Positions 46,800 to 58,948 of a stretch of DNA of 64,000 nt are shown in pieces. Source of the stretch: Bubalus kerabau (Eukaryota > Chordata > Mammalia > Artiodactyla > Bovidae); assembly GCF_029407905.1 (NCBI RefSeq), contig NC_073630.1, positions 41,069,001 to 41,133,000 of the forward strand, written 5' to 3'. A program made the position numbers and the translations under genes. The notes under the pieces are model-generated. The model was not told where the DNA came from and made no database searches. It was given only the letters and a program-made list of their open reading frames with translations. Positions within the stretch are counted from its first letter, which is position 1. Every line of letters begins with the position of its first letter.

Positions 46800-47320
46800 T
46801 TATCCTGATTTCAATTATTTTTGATGGCTCCCCCAGAACCTTTTAGGACCATGAGTGTCAGTTGCATCCCCTATGCCTTGGGAATATTTCCTGCCCAGAT
46901 GCTGAGACGTCAGTGTTTGTTACCCAAAGTGTCTGAAGGCGATATGGCTGCTTCCTTTGGAACTCTGGTTGAGGGGCCAACCACAACCTCAGTGACACCG
47001 GGCCCCTGAATTGTGATTTGGAATGCCACGTACCATCAAAAGGCCCAAGTGCTTCTGTCTTCATCCTTTTTGGCTGTGCTCTTCATGTGGGACCAATTTT
47101 AACCTGTTGCAAAATCTCTTTCTTGAGAATTCTGGTGTGTTTAGGCGAGGCTTTTTAGAGGAGGAGACTGGAGCAGGAATCCACATCACTTGGAAACCAG
47201 GACAACAGCTGGCTCTCTAAGCTCCTCCAGAGAAGGGATTTTACCATATTTGGGATACACTATGCTTGCTTTTGCTTCTGGTGGGCTGGCCTGCGTCTGA
47301 AGAGAGCTCTAGTTTTCATA
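46800..47320 (+). repeat. Array unit 4 (A+B), B truncated
   Basis: A: 'ctgcccagatgctgagacg' with a decayed CTCF site. B from 47143 ('ttaggcgaggctttttag'), joined early to the spacer near 47315. Confidence 0.75.
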
Positions 47321-48124
47321 GACTTTCTGGAAGCAAGTTGAGTATAATTTCCCATGATACAGAGTCAGGCTATTTTGGTGACCTATTCTATTTATGTGTG
47401 TGTGTGTGTGTGTGTGTGCATATGTGTATAAGTTTCAGCCACTTGGACTTGATCTTCTCCCACCTTTTCTCTTTAATGAGTATGTCTTCTAAAGTCTGAG
47501 TCTGTTTCTCAGTTGTGAATTGCTGCATAAAATCCACCTCCAAGTGTTATCGCATGACACTTGCCTTTATCTGTCCGTCAAACGTGCTTTCCTTCCTTCC
47601 GTCCATGTTAATGAGAAAAGTTGCTTGGTTATGTTTCTTTATGACTAAGTTTACATTGTCTCTTTGGAGCAGGTCTTCCTTATCCATTCATCACTCCATG
47701 GACATTTTGGCCTCTTCATTGTCTTGACTTTTGTCAGTATTGGGTGCTGCGGGGAATGTTGGGGTGCCTGTGTCCTCCATTGGAGCTTTCCTCTGCATAG
47801 AGGGCCTGGCATGGGTGTGCCTGATGATCTGACTGCCTTATTTTTATTCATAGTTTCCAAGGAAACTCAGCACTTTTGTCCAGGTAGTTCTTTACATTTT
47901 TCATAACCACTGACAGCTTAGGAACTTTTCCTTTACCCAGCACCCACTCCAGCGGTTTTGGTTCATAAAAGTGATATTGATACACCCTCCCTCTGACTGG
48001 CATGAGGTGATGCTTTGCCATTTGAGTCCCTTGTCTCTGATCATTAACGCTGTAGACCAGACTCCGGGAGGTGTCTTTATATCCTGTTTGATTGTAAACG
48101 GTGTGTGTCATGCTTACCTGTTGA
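47321..48124 (-). repeat. L1-derived spacer after unit 4
   Basis: Begins within the L1 3' UTR ('cccatgatacagagtcagg'), lacking its first 100 bp. (TG)n at 47395-47418. Confidence 0.7.
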
Positions 48125-48545
48125 AAGTGGCCTCTGAAAACTCATCTTGATTTCAGTTCTCCCAGCCTATTTCCTGAGGGCTGGTGCCATTGACAGCCCC
48201 CAGGCCTTCTGCATATTCTTTGCCCAAATCTGGTGGCTGGGGAAAGCTGAGCCTTCGTGCCAGCTTCCAGGCTGTCATTCGGCATGTTCTGGGCCAGAAA
48301 AAGGCGTGAAGGCTTCTGTCTTCCTAGGGCTTCCCTTTGAGCCCTCACCACGATACCAAGTCTGAGGCCCTGCATGGAGGCTCCCTGGAGGCTGTTGTTC
48401 CCCCTCGGGAAGGACTTTGTAACAAGGAAGCTGCACTCAGGATCTCCATCACCTGGAGAGGAGAGCAGCTGGGTTTTCCAAATTCCTCCTGCCCAGGGCC
48501 TCCATCCTTACTTGGGTGCGCTCAGATTGGGTTGGGCCCTAAGTT
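48125..48545 (+). repeat. Array unit 5 (A+B), CTCF site deleted
   Basis: A lacks the motif ('gcatattctttgcccaaatc' runs into 'ctggtggctggggaaagc'). B from 48401 ('cgggaaggactttgtaac'). B is cut at 'gattgggttgggccct' and joined to mid-spacer. Confidence 0.8.
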
Positions 48546-48894
48546 TATTTTGCTAAGTCTTCCATTCCACCACTAAGTAGTAACACAGGATGTTTGCGTT
48601 TCTAAGTCAAATTTATTTTGTTTAGTCTTTTCATATATGGGTCCATTCCTGTTGCTGAGATCGATATCAGTTCTTTCCTATTTATGGCCCAGTCAGATTA
48701 TACTGTCTCTCTCTGCAACTTTTTCTCATACTTTCATCTTTTCCTGGATATGTTCCTCGCTTCCTTGAGTTGGGTGTTTGAATAGTGAATACCGTAGTGA
48801 AGGTTGCAGAGCCTGCGTCTTTTGGAATTAAGATTTGCTCTGCCTGTATACCCAGGCATAGAATTGCCTGATCATCTGATATCTTGATTTTCAT
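48546..48894 (-). repeat. Short L1-derived spacer after unit 5
   Basis: Only the internal part of the spacer is present ('cttccattccaccactaag', 'gcctgatcatctgatatc'). Confidence 0.7.
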
Positions 48895-49245
48895 TGTCGT
48901 CCCTCCTAGGGTAGACCTTTGAAACCAGAAGATATGGAGTAAAGGATGGGCATCACCTGCAGACCTGGAAAGCAGCTGGGTTTTCCAAGTTTTTGTGTCC
49001 ACGGGTACCACCATGACTTGGGTCCACTAAGATTAGGTTGGCTCCTGGCTGGCCCATCTGCATCAGGAAAATGTGTTCCCACCCAGAGGGAAGCAAGAAA
49101 TAATAGGCTGAAAGGGGGCTCAAACGCTAGACTATCCACTGCTCCTCCCTAAACCCACCATGTTTCAGTCTTGGGATCCAAGCCTGGTCTGGTTGCTGGG
49201 ATGGGACCCCAACTGAGCTGAAGGAGTTGAAAGAAAAGTGATGAG
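48895..49245 (+). repeat. Array unit 6 (B only)
   Basis: Type 2 unit: opens directly with 'tcctagggtagacctttg', then 'gggcatcacctgcagacctgg', with no segment A. Confidence 0.82.
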
Positions 49246-50199
49246 TGCAGCTCTTTTTGTGTGTGTGTTTTGATTTTATAGGAATAGCACTGATTTACAG
49301 TATGTTTTTGTTGTACAGGTACACACAGGGGATTCATTGACACATCTGCAAATGTCAAGTTTTTGAAACGTTTGTTCTAATACAGGTTATTAAAGCATTT
49401 GGACTAGCATTTTGTTGATGACCTATTTTAATATATATTAGCGTCTGTAGCTTTCTCCCAACTCCTAATTTCAGGTTTTTTGAGGGCGGGTTGGGGGGGG
49501 GGGGTGTTTTGTTTTTCCCACCTTTTGCCTCTGGTTAGCTATGTTTGTTTTTTAGGTTTCTGTGTGTATTTCCTCCTGTAATGTAGTTCCCTTTGTTGAG
49601 TTTTCCATTCCACTACTATGCGATAACACTTTGTGTTTATCTCTCTATAGGTGCTATATTTTACTCAGTATCATCACACTTAGGTGCATTCATGTTGCTG
49701 AGATACACGTTGCTGTGTTCTTTTTTATGGCTTAGTCATATTCCAGTATTTCTCTCTATCACTTTTTGCTCCACTTTCATTTTTCCATCTCCATGTTCGT
49801 ACATCAGCTCTTAGGAGTGCATGCTGACGTGAACTTGCAGGATCTGGGTCTTTTCGAAAGAAGGCTTCCTCCCCCGGTATGCCCAGGCATAGAACTGCCT
49901 GATCCTCAGGTGGCTTGGTTGCCAGTGTCTTAAGGGACGCTCTGTAGTGTTTTGCTTGTGGCTCTATGCAATTTTCATTTTCTCCAACAGCTTAGGAGGC
50001 TTACCACCTCCCCCAGACCTTCCCCAGCATTTATTGTTCTGGATGTTTAAACGATAAGCACTCTGACTGGTGGGTAATGATACCCTGTGCAAGATTCAGT
50101 CACTTCTTAATCTTTATGGATGTGGATGTTCTTTTCCTGGGTGATGTTGAATTTTTTTTTTTCCATTTTCTTTCGTTTACTTGGTGTGAGCCATACTTA
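49246..50199 (-). repeat. L1-derived spacer after unit 6
   Basis: Full-type spacer ('gcactgatttacagtatg' to 'ctctgactggtgggtaatg'). G12 run at 49493-49504. Confidence 0.75.
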
Positions 50200-50905
50200 A
50201 CTGCTGAGATTGGCCTCTGGAAAGACGTCCTGATTTGCACTGTTTTTGCCCCTGCTCTTTCCTCCCAGTCGTCTCTTGTGGGCCGGGGTCCTTCCCAGCG
50301 CTTCAGGCTTTGTGAACTTTCAGTGCCTGGAAGCACTGATGTGACCATCTAGTTACTGTTCACAAGGCAGCGGCACTTTCTCATGCCCAATTCTGGTTCT
50401 GGGGAAAGCAGAACCTAGTGGATCTGGGCTTCCACGGTTGTCACTGGGAATGTCCTGGGCCAGAATAATGCCTGAGGGCTTCTGTCTTCCTAGGGCTTCC
50501 CTCTGAGCCTTCACCTCAGGAACAGTCTGAAGCCCTGTATGGAGGTCCCCTGGAGGGGATCCTGGCTAGGGGAGGCCTTTGAAACAAGGAAGTTGCATTA
50601 CAGATCTCGTTACCTGGAGAGGAGGAGAGCAGCTGGGTTTTCCAAACTCCTTATGCCCAGGGCCTCCATCATTAAATGGGTGCATTAAGATTGGGTTGGG
50701 TCCTGGCTGGTCTGTCTGCATCGGAGAATTTGTGTTCCCATGCAGAAAGGAACGAGGAATACAGGTCTGAAAGGGGCTCAGATGCTGAGACACCGTCCCT
50801 TCCTCCCTGAAACCCACCATATTTCAGCCTCAGGATCTCAACTTAGGCTGCAGGGACCTGGCATCAACCAGGCTAAAGGAGTTGAGAGAGGAATAGAGTT
50901 CAGTT
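50200..50905 (+). repeat. Array unit 7 (A+B)
   Basis: Link 'tgagattggcctctggaaag', A with a degraded CTCF site at 50359, B from 50569 ('aggggaggcctttgaaac'). Confidence 0.82.
50359..50376 (+). promoter_or_regulatory. Degraded CTCF-like motif, unit 7
   Basis: ttcacaaggcagcggcac: same position as in the other A segments, but the GGTGGC core is lost. Confidence 0.2.
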
Positions 50906-52239
50906 CTTTTTTTCCTTTTTTCCTCTTTGTTACATTTAAATTTTTACAGGAATATCATTGTTTTTCAGTGTGTTTTTTATTGTATGTATCAGTTCAGTTC
51001 AATTGCTCAGTCATGTCTGACTCTCTGTGACCCCATGGACTGCAGTATGCCAGGCCTCCCTGTCCAACTCCTGGAGTTTAGTCAAACTCATGTCCATTGA
51101 GCTGGTGATGCCACCCAACCGTCTCATCCTCTGTCATCCCCTTATCCTCCCACCTTCAATCTTTCCCAGCATCAGGGTCTTTTCCAATGAGTCAGTTCTT
51201 CGCATCAGGTGTCCAAAGTATTGGAGCTTCAGCTTCAGTATCAGTCCTTCTAATGAATATTCAGGACTGATCTCCTTTAGGATGGACTGGTTTGATCTCC
51301 TTGAAGTCCAAGGGACTCTCAAGAATCTTCTCCAACACCACAGTTCAAAAGCATCAGTTCTTCTGTGCTCAACTTTCTTTACAGTCCAACTCTCACATCC
51401 ATACATGACTACTGGAAAAACTGTAGCCTTGACTAGATGGACCTTTGTCAGCAAAATAATGTCTCTGCTTTTTAATATGCTGTCTAGGTTTGTCATAGCT
51501 TTTCTTCCAAGGAGCAAGTGTCTTTTAATTTCATGGCTGCAGTCACCAACTGCACTGATTTTGGAGCCCCAAAAAATAGTCTGTCACTGTTTCCACTGTT
51601 TCCCCATCTATTTGCCATAAAGTGATGGGACCAGATGCCATGATCTTGTGTAGAGACAGGCAATTCATTGATACATCTACAGGTTCTATATTTTTGGAGC
51701 TTTCATTCTAATTCAAGTTATTAAAGCATTATGACCAGCTTTCCTTTTACTCTCAATTACATTTAGTTGATGTTGTCTTTTATACATGTATTAGTGTGTG
51801 TAGATTATTCACGCCTTCAAATTTCTGGGTTTTTTTCCCTCCTTTTCCCTTTATTGAGCATAAGATAAATAAGCCAGTTTCTCTTTTCTAATGTAGTTCA
51901 TTTGGCTGAGTTTTCCATTCCATCACTAATAATTACCACACAATGTTTGTGTTTCTATATCTAATTAATTTATCTAGTATTTGTATATATGTGTCCATCC
52001 GGGCTGCTGAGGTGGATGTCCACTCATTCTTCGTCATGGTTCTGCCAGATCGCATTGTCTCTCTGGGCAACGTTGTGTCCTACTTTCGTCTCTCCCTGGG
52101 TACACTCCCCACTTGCCTGACTTGTGTGCTTGAAGAGAGAGTGCGTAGTGACGGATGCAGCGCCTGCTCTTTGGTAATAAGATTGGCTCTGCCTGTATAC
52201 CCAGGCACAGACTTGCCTGATCATCTGATATCTTGATTT
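50906..52239 (-). repeat. L1-derived spacer after unit 7, split by BovB
   Basis: Spacer text at 50906-50989 and 51645-52239 around the BovB at 50990-51644. Confidence 0.75.
50990..51644 (-). mobile_element. BovB LINE 3' end, antisense
   Basis: ORF2 C-terminus at 51134-51517 (PEYSLEGLI, older type) plus tail cagttcagttcaattg. Truncated near 'gatgccatgatctt'. Possible TSD ttgtatgta / ttgtgtaga. Confidence 0.92.
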
Positions 52240-52605
52240 TTCAGTGTCATCCTTCCTAGGGTAGGCCTTTGAAACAAGCAGTTGGAGTAAAGGATGGCCA
52301 TCACCTGCAGACCTGGACAGCAGCTGGGTTTTCTAAATTTTTGTGTCCACGGGTACCACCATGATGTGGGTCCGCTAAGATTGGGTCAGCTCCTGGCTGG
52401 CCCATCTGCCTCAGGAAAATGTGTTCCTACCCAGAGGGGAGCAAGAAATACAGGCCCAAAAGAGGGCTCAATGCTAGAACATCCTCTTCTCCTCCTGAAA
52501 TCCCACCTTACTTCGGCCTTGGGATCCAAGCCTGGTCCGGCTGTGGGGGCTGGACTCCAATGGGGCTGAAGGAGTCTAGAGAGGAATGGGGAGCTCAGCT
52601 CTTTT
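52240..52605 (+). repeat. Array unit 8 (B only)
   Basis: Type 2: 'tcctagggtaggcctttg' at 52254, 'gccatcacctgcagacctgg'. Close to units 6 and 10. Confidence 0.82.
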
Positions 52606-53509
52606 TCTTTATTGCATTTTGAATTTTATAGGAATATCATTGATTTACAGTGTGGTGTTTGTTTTCCAGTACAGGTACAGACAGGGGATTCATCAATAGA
52701 TCTACAAATGCCAAGTTTTTGGAACTATTGTTATTAAAGCATTTGGACTAGCATTTTGTTGGTGACTTATTTTAATAGCTATGGACATGTATAGGTTACT
52801 CCCACCTCCTAAATCCATTTGTTTTTTTTTTCCCGCACTTTTTCCCTTTGGAGAGTTTGTTTAAACTTCTCCATGTATTTCTTCCTTTAGTGTAATTCCT
52901 TTCATTGAGCAGCCCATTTCACTACTACGCAATAACATTGATGTTTGCCTTTCTCTGTGTAATATATTTTATTTAGTATGGTCATACACAGGCCCATTCA
53001 TGTTGCTGAGGTACATATTTTTGCATTCTTCTCTATAGCTTAGTCATATTCCACTTTTCTTCTGTATCATGTTTTGTTCATGCTTTCTTTTTCCATTGCC
53101 TTGTTCCTACCTTGGCTCTTTGAAAGTGTGTGTGCTGAGGTGAACTTGCAGTGCCTGGGTCCTTTGGGAAGAAGGCTTTCTCCACCTATACATCCAGGCA
53201 CAGAATTGCCTGGTCATCAGACAGCTTGGATTCAGTGTCTTAAGGACGCTGTGGAGTGTTCTGAATGTGACTCTGCACTTTTCATTTTCTCCAACAGATT
53301 CAGAGGCTTCCCACCTCCCCCAGACCTTCCCCAGAATTTATTGTTCCTGGATGTTTACATGATAAGCACTCTGATCTGGTGGGTAATGATACCCCTGGGT
53401 GCAAGATTCAATCACTTCTCCTCAGTCGTTATCTATGTGGATATTCATTTCCTGGGCGATTTTAAATGTTTTTCCTGTTTTTTACGTTTACTTGGTATGA
53501 ATCATACTT
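52606..53509 (-). repeat. L1-derived spacer after unit 8
   Basis: 'atatcattgatttacagtg' to 'tttccccagaatttattg'. The frame 53074-53544 straddling spacer and unit has no domain. Confidence 0.75.
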
Positions 53510-54235
53510 ATCTGTTGAGATTGGCCTCTGGAAAGTCGTCCTGATTTGCTTTTTTCTCCCCGCTCTTGCTCCTTCCTCCTGACTGTTTCTTATGGGCCCA
53601 GGGTCCTTCCCAGCCCTTCGGGCCTTGCGAAGGAAGATTCAGTGCCCAGAAGCAGTGGTGTGACCACTGTAGTTACACAAATGTCCACAAGGCGGCAGCA
53701 CTTTCCCACGCCTAACTGATTGCTGGGGAAAGCTGAGCCCCACTGGATCTGGGCTTCCAGGGTTGTCATTGGGAATGTCCTGGCCCAGAAAAACAGCTGA
53801 GGGCTTCTGTCTTCCAAGGGCTTCCTTCTCAGCCCTCACAGCGAAAACAAGTCTGAAGGCCTGCATCGAGGTTCCCTGGAGGGTGTGGTCCTGCCTAGGG
53901 GAGGCCCTTGAAACAAGGAAGCTGCATTCAGAATCTCCATCACCTGGAGAGGAGGAGAGCAGCTGGGTTTTCCAAACTCCTTCTGCCTGGGGGCTCCATC
54001 AGTATTGGGGTGCACTCAGATTGGGTTGGGTGCTGGCTGGTCCATCTGCATCGGGAAATTTGTGTTCCCATGCAGAGGAGCGAGGAATACAGGTCTGAGA
54101 GGGACTCAGATGCTGGCACACCCTCCCTTCCTCCCTGAATCTACCATATTTCAGCCTTGGGATCCCAGTCTGCTCAGGCTGCAGGGACATGATGCCAACC
54201 AGGCTAAAGGCCTTTAGAGAGGAGCAGAGAGCGCA
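53510..54235 (+). repeat. Array unit 9 (A+B)
   Basis: CTCF-like site at 53685, B from 53897. 53718-53980 is identical to 58645-58907 in unit 11. Confidence 0.85.
53685..53700 (+). promoter_or_regulatory. CTCF-like motif, unit 9
   Basis: ccacaaggcggcagca: two core mismatches (A at position 5, C at position 9). Confidence 0.45.
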
Positions 54236-54924
54236 GTTCTTTTTTTGTTGTTTTTTGTTTTGGCCTTCTCTGTTTCAATTTAAAAGCTCTAGCAATATCA
54301 TTGATTTACCGTGTGTTTCATGTGTGTGCAGTCAACTCATTGATACATCTACACGTGTTATGTTTTGGGAGCTTTCGTTCTAATTCAGATTATTAAAGCA
54401 GTATGACCAGCCTTCCTTTTACTCTCACTTACATTTAGTTGATGTTGTCTTTTATATATGTATTAGTGTGTGTATATTATTCACGCCTTGAAATTTCTAG
54501 TTTTTTTTCCCAACTTTTTCTTCTGTTGAGCCTAAATTAACATAGATGAGTCAATTTCTTTTTTGTAATATAGTTCATTTAGCTGAGTTTTCCATTCGAC
54601 CACTAGGTAGTAACACAGGATGTCTGTCTTTCTGTGTCTAATTTATTTTATCGAGTAGCTTCCTATATTAGCCAATCCCTGTGCTGAGGTGGATATTAGT
54701 TTATTTTCTTTATGGCCCAATGAGACAGCATTGTCTCTCTGTAGGACTTTTTGTCACAGTTTCATCTCTCCCTGGATACACTCTCCACGTGCTTGACTTG
54801 GGTGCTTGAACAGGGAGCGCTGTAGGGAAGGCTGCAGCGCCTGCTCTTTGGGAATAAGATTGGCTCTGCCTGTATACCCAGGCATGGAATTGCCTGATCA
54901 TCTGATATCGTGATTTTTCAGTGT
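54236..54924 (-). repeat. L1-derived spacer after unit 9
   Basis: 'gcaatatcattgatttaccg' to 'aattgcctgatcatctg'. Confidence 0.75.
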
Positions 54925-55265
54925 TGTCCTTCCTAGGGTAGGCCTTTGAAACAAGCAGTTGGAATAAAGGACTGGCATCACCTGCAGACCTGAACAGTTG
55001 TTTTCCAAGTTTTTGTGTCCACGGGTACCACCATGACATGGGTCCAGTAAGATTGGGTCAGCTCCTGGCTGGCCCATCTGCATCAGAAAAATATGTTCCT
55101 ACCCAGTGAGGAGAATAAATATAGGCCCAAAAGAGGGCTCAAATGCTAGAATATCCTCTACTCCTCCCAATCTCACCATACTTCAGCCTTGGGATCCAAG
55201 CCTGGCCTGGCTGCGGGGACTGGACTCCAATGGGGCAGAAGCAGTTCAGAGAGGAGTAGGGAGTA
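54925..55265 (+). repeat. Array unit 10 (B only)
   Basis: Type 2: 'tcctagggtaggcctttg' at 54931; ends 'gagaggagtagggagtac'. Confidence 0.82.
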
Positions 55266-56107
55266 CAGGTCTTTCTTTATTGCATTTTGAATTTTATAGG
55301 AATATCATTGATTTACAGTGTGTTTGTTGTACAGGTATAGATGGAGGGTGCATCAATACATCTACACATGCCAAGTTTTTGGAATTATCATTCCCATACA
55401 GGTCATTAAAGCATTTGGACTAGCATTTGGTTGATGACCTATTTTAATAGGTAGGATCGTGTATAGTTTACTCCCACCTCCTAAACCCATTTTTCCCCCC
55501 ACTTTTTCCCTTTGGTAAGCAGAAGCTTGTTTCAGTTTCTCAGTGTATTTCTCCCTTTAATGTCTTTTATTGCGTTTAACATTCCATTTTGTTTGTCTTT
55601 CTCTGTGTAATATATTTTATTTAGTCTGGTTATACATAGGTCCATTCATGTTGCTTGAATGTTTCACAGTATTGCATTCTTCTTGACAGCTGAGTCACAT
55701 TCCACGATTCTGGATCACGTCCTGCTCGTGCTTTCATTTTTCCATTGCCGTGTTCCTACCTTGGCTCTGTGAAGGAGCGTGTGCTGCAGTGAACTTGCAG
55801 TGCCTGAGTCCTTTGGGAAGAAGGCTTTCTCCACCTATACATCCAGGCACAGAATTGCCTGGTCATCTGATAGCTTGGTTTTAGTGTCTTAAGGACACTC
55901 CGGAGTGTTCTGCATGTGACTCTGCACTTTTCATTTTCTCCAACAGCTTCAGAGGCTTCCCACTGCCCCAGTCTTTCCCCAGCATTGATCGTTCCTGGAT
56001 GTTTAAACAGTAAGCACTCTGACTGGTGGGTATTATACCCTGGTGCAAGATTCAATCACTTCTCCTTAATCTTTATCCATGTGGACATTCTTTCCTGGGC
56101 GATTTTA
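55266..56107 (-). repeat. L1-derived spacer after unit 10
   Basis: Spacer up to 'ttcctgggcgatttta' (56092-56107), the target site of the L1 composite. Confidence 0.75.
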
Positions 56108-57153
56108 TCTTTTTTAATTATTTTAATTGGAGGCTAATTACTTTACAATATTGTGATGGTTTTTGCCATACATCAACATGAATCAGCCCCAGGTGTACCT
56201 GTATCCCCCCATGCTGAACTCCCCTCCCAACACCCTCCCCACCGCATCCCTCTGAGTTGTCCCAGAGCCTCGGCTTTGAGTGCCCTGTTCTATGCACCAA
56301 ACTTTCACTGGTCATCTATTTTACATATGGTAATATACACGTTTCAAAGCTATTCTCTCATATTGTCACACCCTCACCTTCTCCCACAGAGTCCAAAAGT
56401 CTGTTCTTTATATCTGTGTCTCTTTTGCTGTCTTGCATATAGGGTCATCATTACTGTCTTTCTAAATTCTATATACATGCTTTAATACACTGTATTGGTG
56501 TTTCTCTGACTTGCTTCACTCTATATAATAGGCTCTGGTTTCATCTACCTCATTAGAATTGACTCAAATGCATTCTCTTATATATCTGAGTAATATTCCA
56601 TTGTATATGTACCACAACTTCCTTTTTTGAACTTAATAAATTTATTTTTAATTGAAGAATAATTGCTTTACAGTATTGTCTTGGTTTCTAACAAATAGCA
56701 ACATGCATCAGTCATAGGGTTTTCCATGCAAAAAATTTTTTTGCAAATATTTTCTTTCTTACAGTCTGTGGTTTGATTTTTTATTTTCTTTTCTTTAAAA
56801 AAATTAATTTATTTTAATTGGAGGCTAATTACTTTACAATATTGTGGTGGTTTTTACCATACATTGACATGAATCAGCCATGAGTGCACATCTGTCCCCG
56901 CAGTTCCAAACCTCCCTCCCCCCTCCCTCCCCATCCCATCCCTCTGGGTTGTCCCAGTGCATCAGCTTTGAGTGCCCTGTTTCATGCATCGAACTTGGAC
57001 TGGTCATCTATTTCACATATGGTCATATACATGTTTCAATGCTATTCTCTCAAATCATCCCACCCTTGCCTTCTCCCCCAGAGTCCAAAAGTCTGTTCTT
57101 TATATCTGTGTCTCTTTTGCTATCTCACATAAAGGTTCATCGTTACCATCTTT

Positions 57154-57588
57154 CTAAATTCTATATATATGTGTTAATATACTGTATTGGTGTTTTTCTT
57201 TCTGACTTACTTTAGTCTGTATAATAGGCTCCAGTTTCATCCACCTCATTAGAACTGATTTAAATGAGTTCTTTTTAATAGCTGAGTAATACTCCATTGT
57301 GTATATGTACCACAGCTTTCTTATCCATTCGTCTGCTGATGGACATCTAGGTTGCTTCCATGTCCTGGCTATTATAAACAGTGCTGTGATGAACACTGGG
57401 GTACACATTTCTCTTTCAATTCTGGTTTCCTTGGTGTGTATGCCCAGCAGTGGGATTGCCGGGTCGTATGGCAGTTCTATTTCCAGTTTTTTAAGGAATC
57501 GCACACTGTTCTCCATAGTGGCTGTACTAGTTTGCATTCCCACCAATAGTGTAAGAGGGTTCCCTTTTCTCCACACCCTCTCTAGCAT
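57154..57588 (-). pseudogene. L1 ORF2 C-terminal fragment, 144 codons
   Basis: Open C-terminal end of L1 ORF2p, downstream of the RT and overlapping the Cys-rich region: CPSADEWIRKLWYIYTMEYY, then AIKKNSF and the end HQYSILTHIYRI. The element is 5'-truncated, so no complete protein can be made. Well preserved, suggesting a fairly recent L1. Confidence 0.85.
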
Positions 57589-57785
57589 TTATTGTAGACT
57601 TTTTGATGGCAGTCATTCTGCCCTACATGAGATGGTGCCTCATTGTGGTTTTGATTTGCATTTCTCTGATAGTGAGTGATGTTGAGCATCTTTTGTTAGC
57701 CATCTGGATGTCTTCTTTGGAGAAATGTCTGTGTAGTTCTTTGGCCCATTTTTTGTTGTTTATTTTTCTGGTATTGAGCTGCACT

Positions 57786-58041
57786 GCTGCTGCTAAGTTG
57801 CCTCAGTCGTGTCTGACTCTGTGCGACCCCACAGACGGCAGCCCACCAGGCTCCCCCGTCCCTGGGCTTCTCCAGGCAAGAACACTGGAGTGGGTTGCCA
57901 TTTCCTTCTCCAATGCATGAAAGTGAAGTCGCTCAGTCGTGTCCGACTCTCAGCGACCCCATGGACGGCAGCCCACCAGGCTCCCCGTCCCTGGGCTTCT
58001 CCAGGCAAGAGCACTGCAGTGGGTGCCATTGCCTTCTCCGT
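57786..58041 (-). mobile_element. Bov-A2 SINE nested in L1
   Basis: Antisense Bov-A dimer. Perfect 10-bp TSD gagctgcact at 57776-57785 and 58042-58051. Confidence 0.93.
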
Positions 58042-58610
58042 GAGCTGCACTAGCTGCTTGTATGTTTTAGAGATGAATTCTTTGTCAGTTGTTTTGTTTG
58101 CTATTATTTTCTCCCATAATGAAGGCTGCCTTTTCACCTTGCTTATAGTTTCCTTTGTTATGCAAAAGCTTAAGTTTAATTTGTTTATTTTTGCTTTTAT
58201 TTCCATTACTCTGGAAGGGGGATCATAGATGATCTTGCTGTGGTTTATGTCAGAGAGTGTTCTGCCTATGTTTTCCTCTAAGAGTTTTATAGTTTCTGGT
58301 CTTAAATTTAGATCTTTGATCCATTTTTAGTTTATTTTAGTGTATGGTATTAGAAAGTGTTCTAGTTTCATTCTTTTACAGGTTCCTGGGCAATTTTAAA
58401 TGTTTTTCCTTTTCTTTCATTTACGTGGTGTGAGACATACTTACCTTTTGAGATTGGACTCTGGAAAGTGGTCCTGATTTGCTTTTTTCCCCTCCTGCTC
58501 CTGCCTCCTGATTGTTTCTTGTGGGCCCAGGGTCCTTCCCAGCCCTTCAGGCCTTGTGAAGATTCAGTGCCCAGCAGCAGTGCTGTGACCATTGTAGTTA
58601 TATAAAGTGT

Positions 58611-58626
58611 CCACAAGGTGGCAGCA
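58611..58626 (+). promoter_or_regulatory. CTCF-like motif, unit 11
   Basis: ccacaaggtggcagca: 14 of 15 core positions fit. Confidence 0.55.
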
Positions 58627-58948
58627 CTTTCCACGCCTAACTCTGATTGCTGGGGAAAGCTGAGCCCCACTGGATCTGGGCTTCCAGGGTTGTCATTGGG
58701 AATGTCCTGGCCCAGAAAAACAGCTGAGGGCTTCTGTCTTCCAAGGGCTTCCTTCTCAGCCCTCACAGCGAAAACAAGTCTGAAGGCCTGCATCGAGGTT
58801 CCCTGGAGGGTGTGGTCCTGCCTAGGGGAGGCCCTTGAAACAAGGAAGCTGCATTCAGAATCTCCATCACCTGGAGAGGAGGAGAGCAGCTGGGTTTTCC
58901 AAACTCCGTCTGCCCAGGGGCTCCATCAGTATTTGGGTGCACTCAGAG

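Larger units (their letters stand above)
56108..58382 (-). mobile_element. Stack of L1 3' ends inserted in the array
   Basis: At least three antisense L1 3' ends in sequence: 56108-56625 ('attggaggctaattacttt'), 56626-56790 (a different 3' UTR) and 56796-58382 (longest). Flanked by ttcctgggcgatttta (56092-56107) and ttcctgggcaatttta (58383-58398), a 16-bp TSD with one mismatch. The interrupted spacer continues immediately. Confidence 0.88.

Noticed and set aside
53074..53544. 156-codon plus frame
   Set aside because: Runs across an L1-derived spacer into a unit; no family hallmark and not conserved in other units.
53639..58793. A minus-strand protein segment (MQAFRLVFAVRAEKEALG...) repeated in two places
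   Set aside because: It repeats because units 9 and 11 share an identical 263-bp DNA block. Other units do not keep the frame, so it is not a conserved protein.
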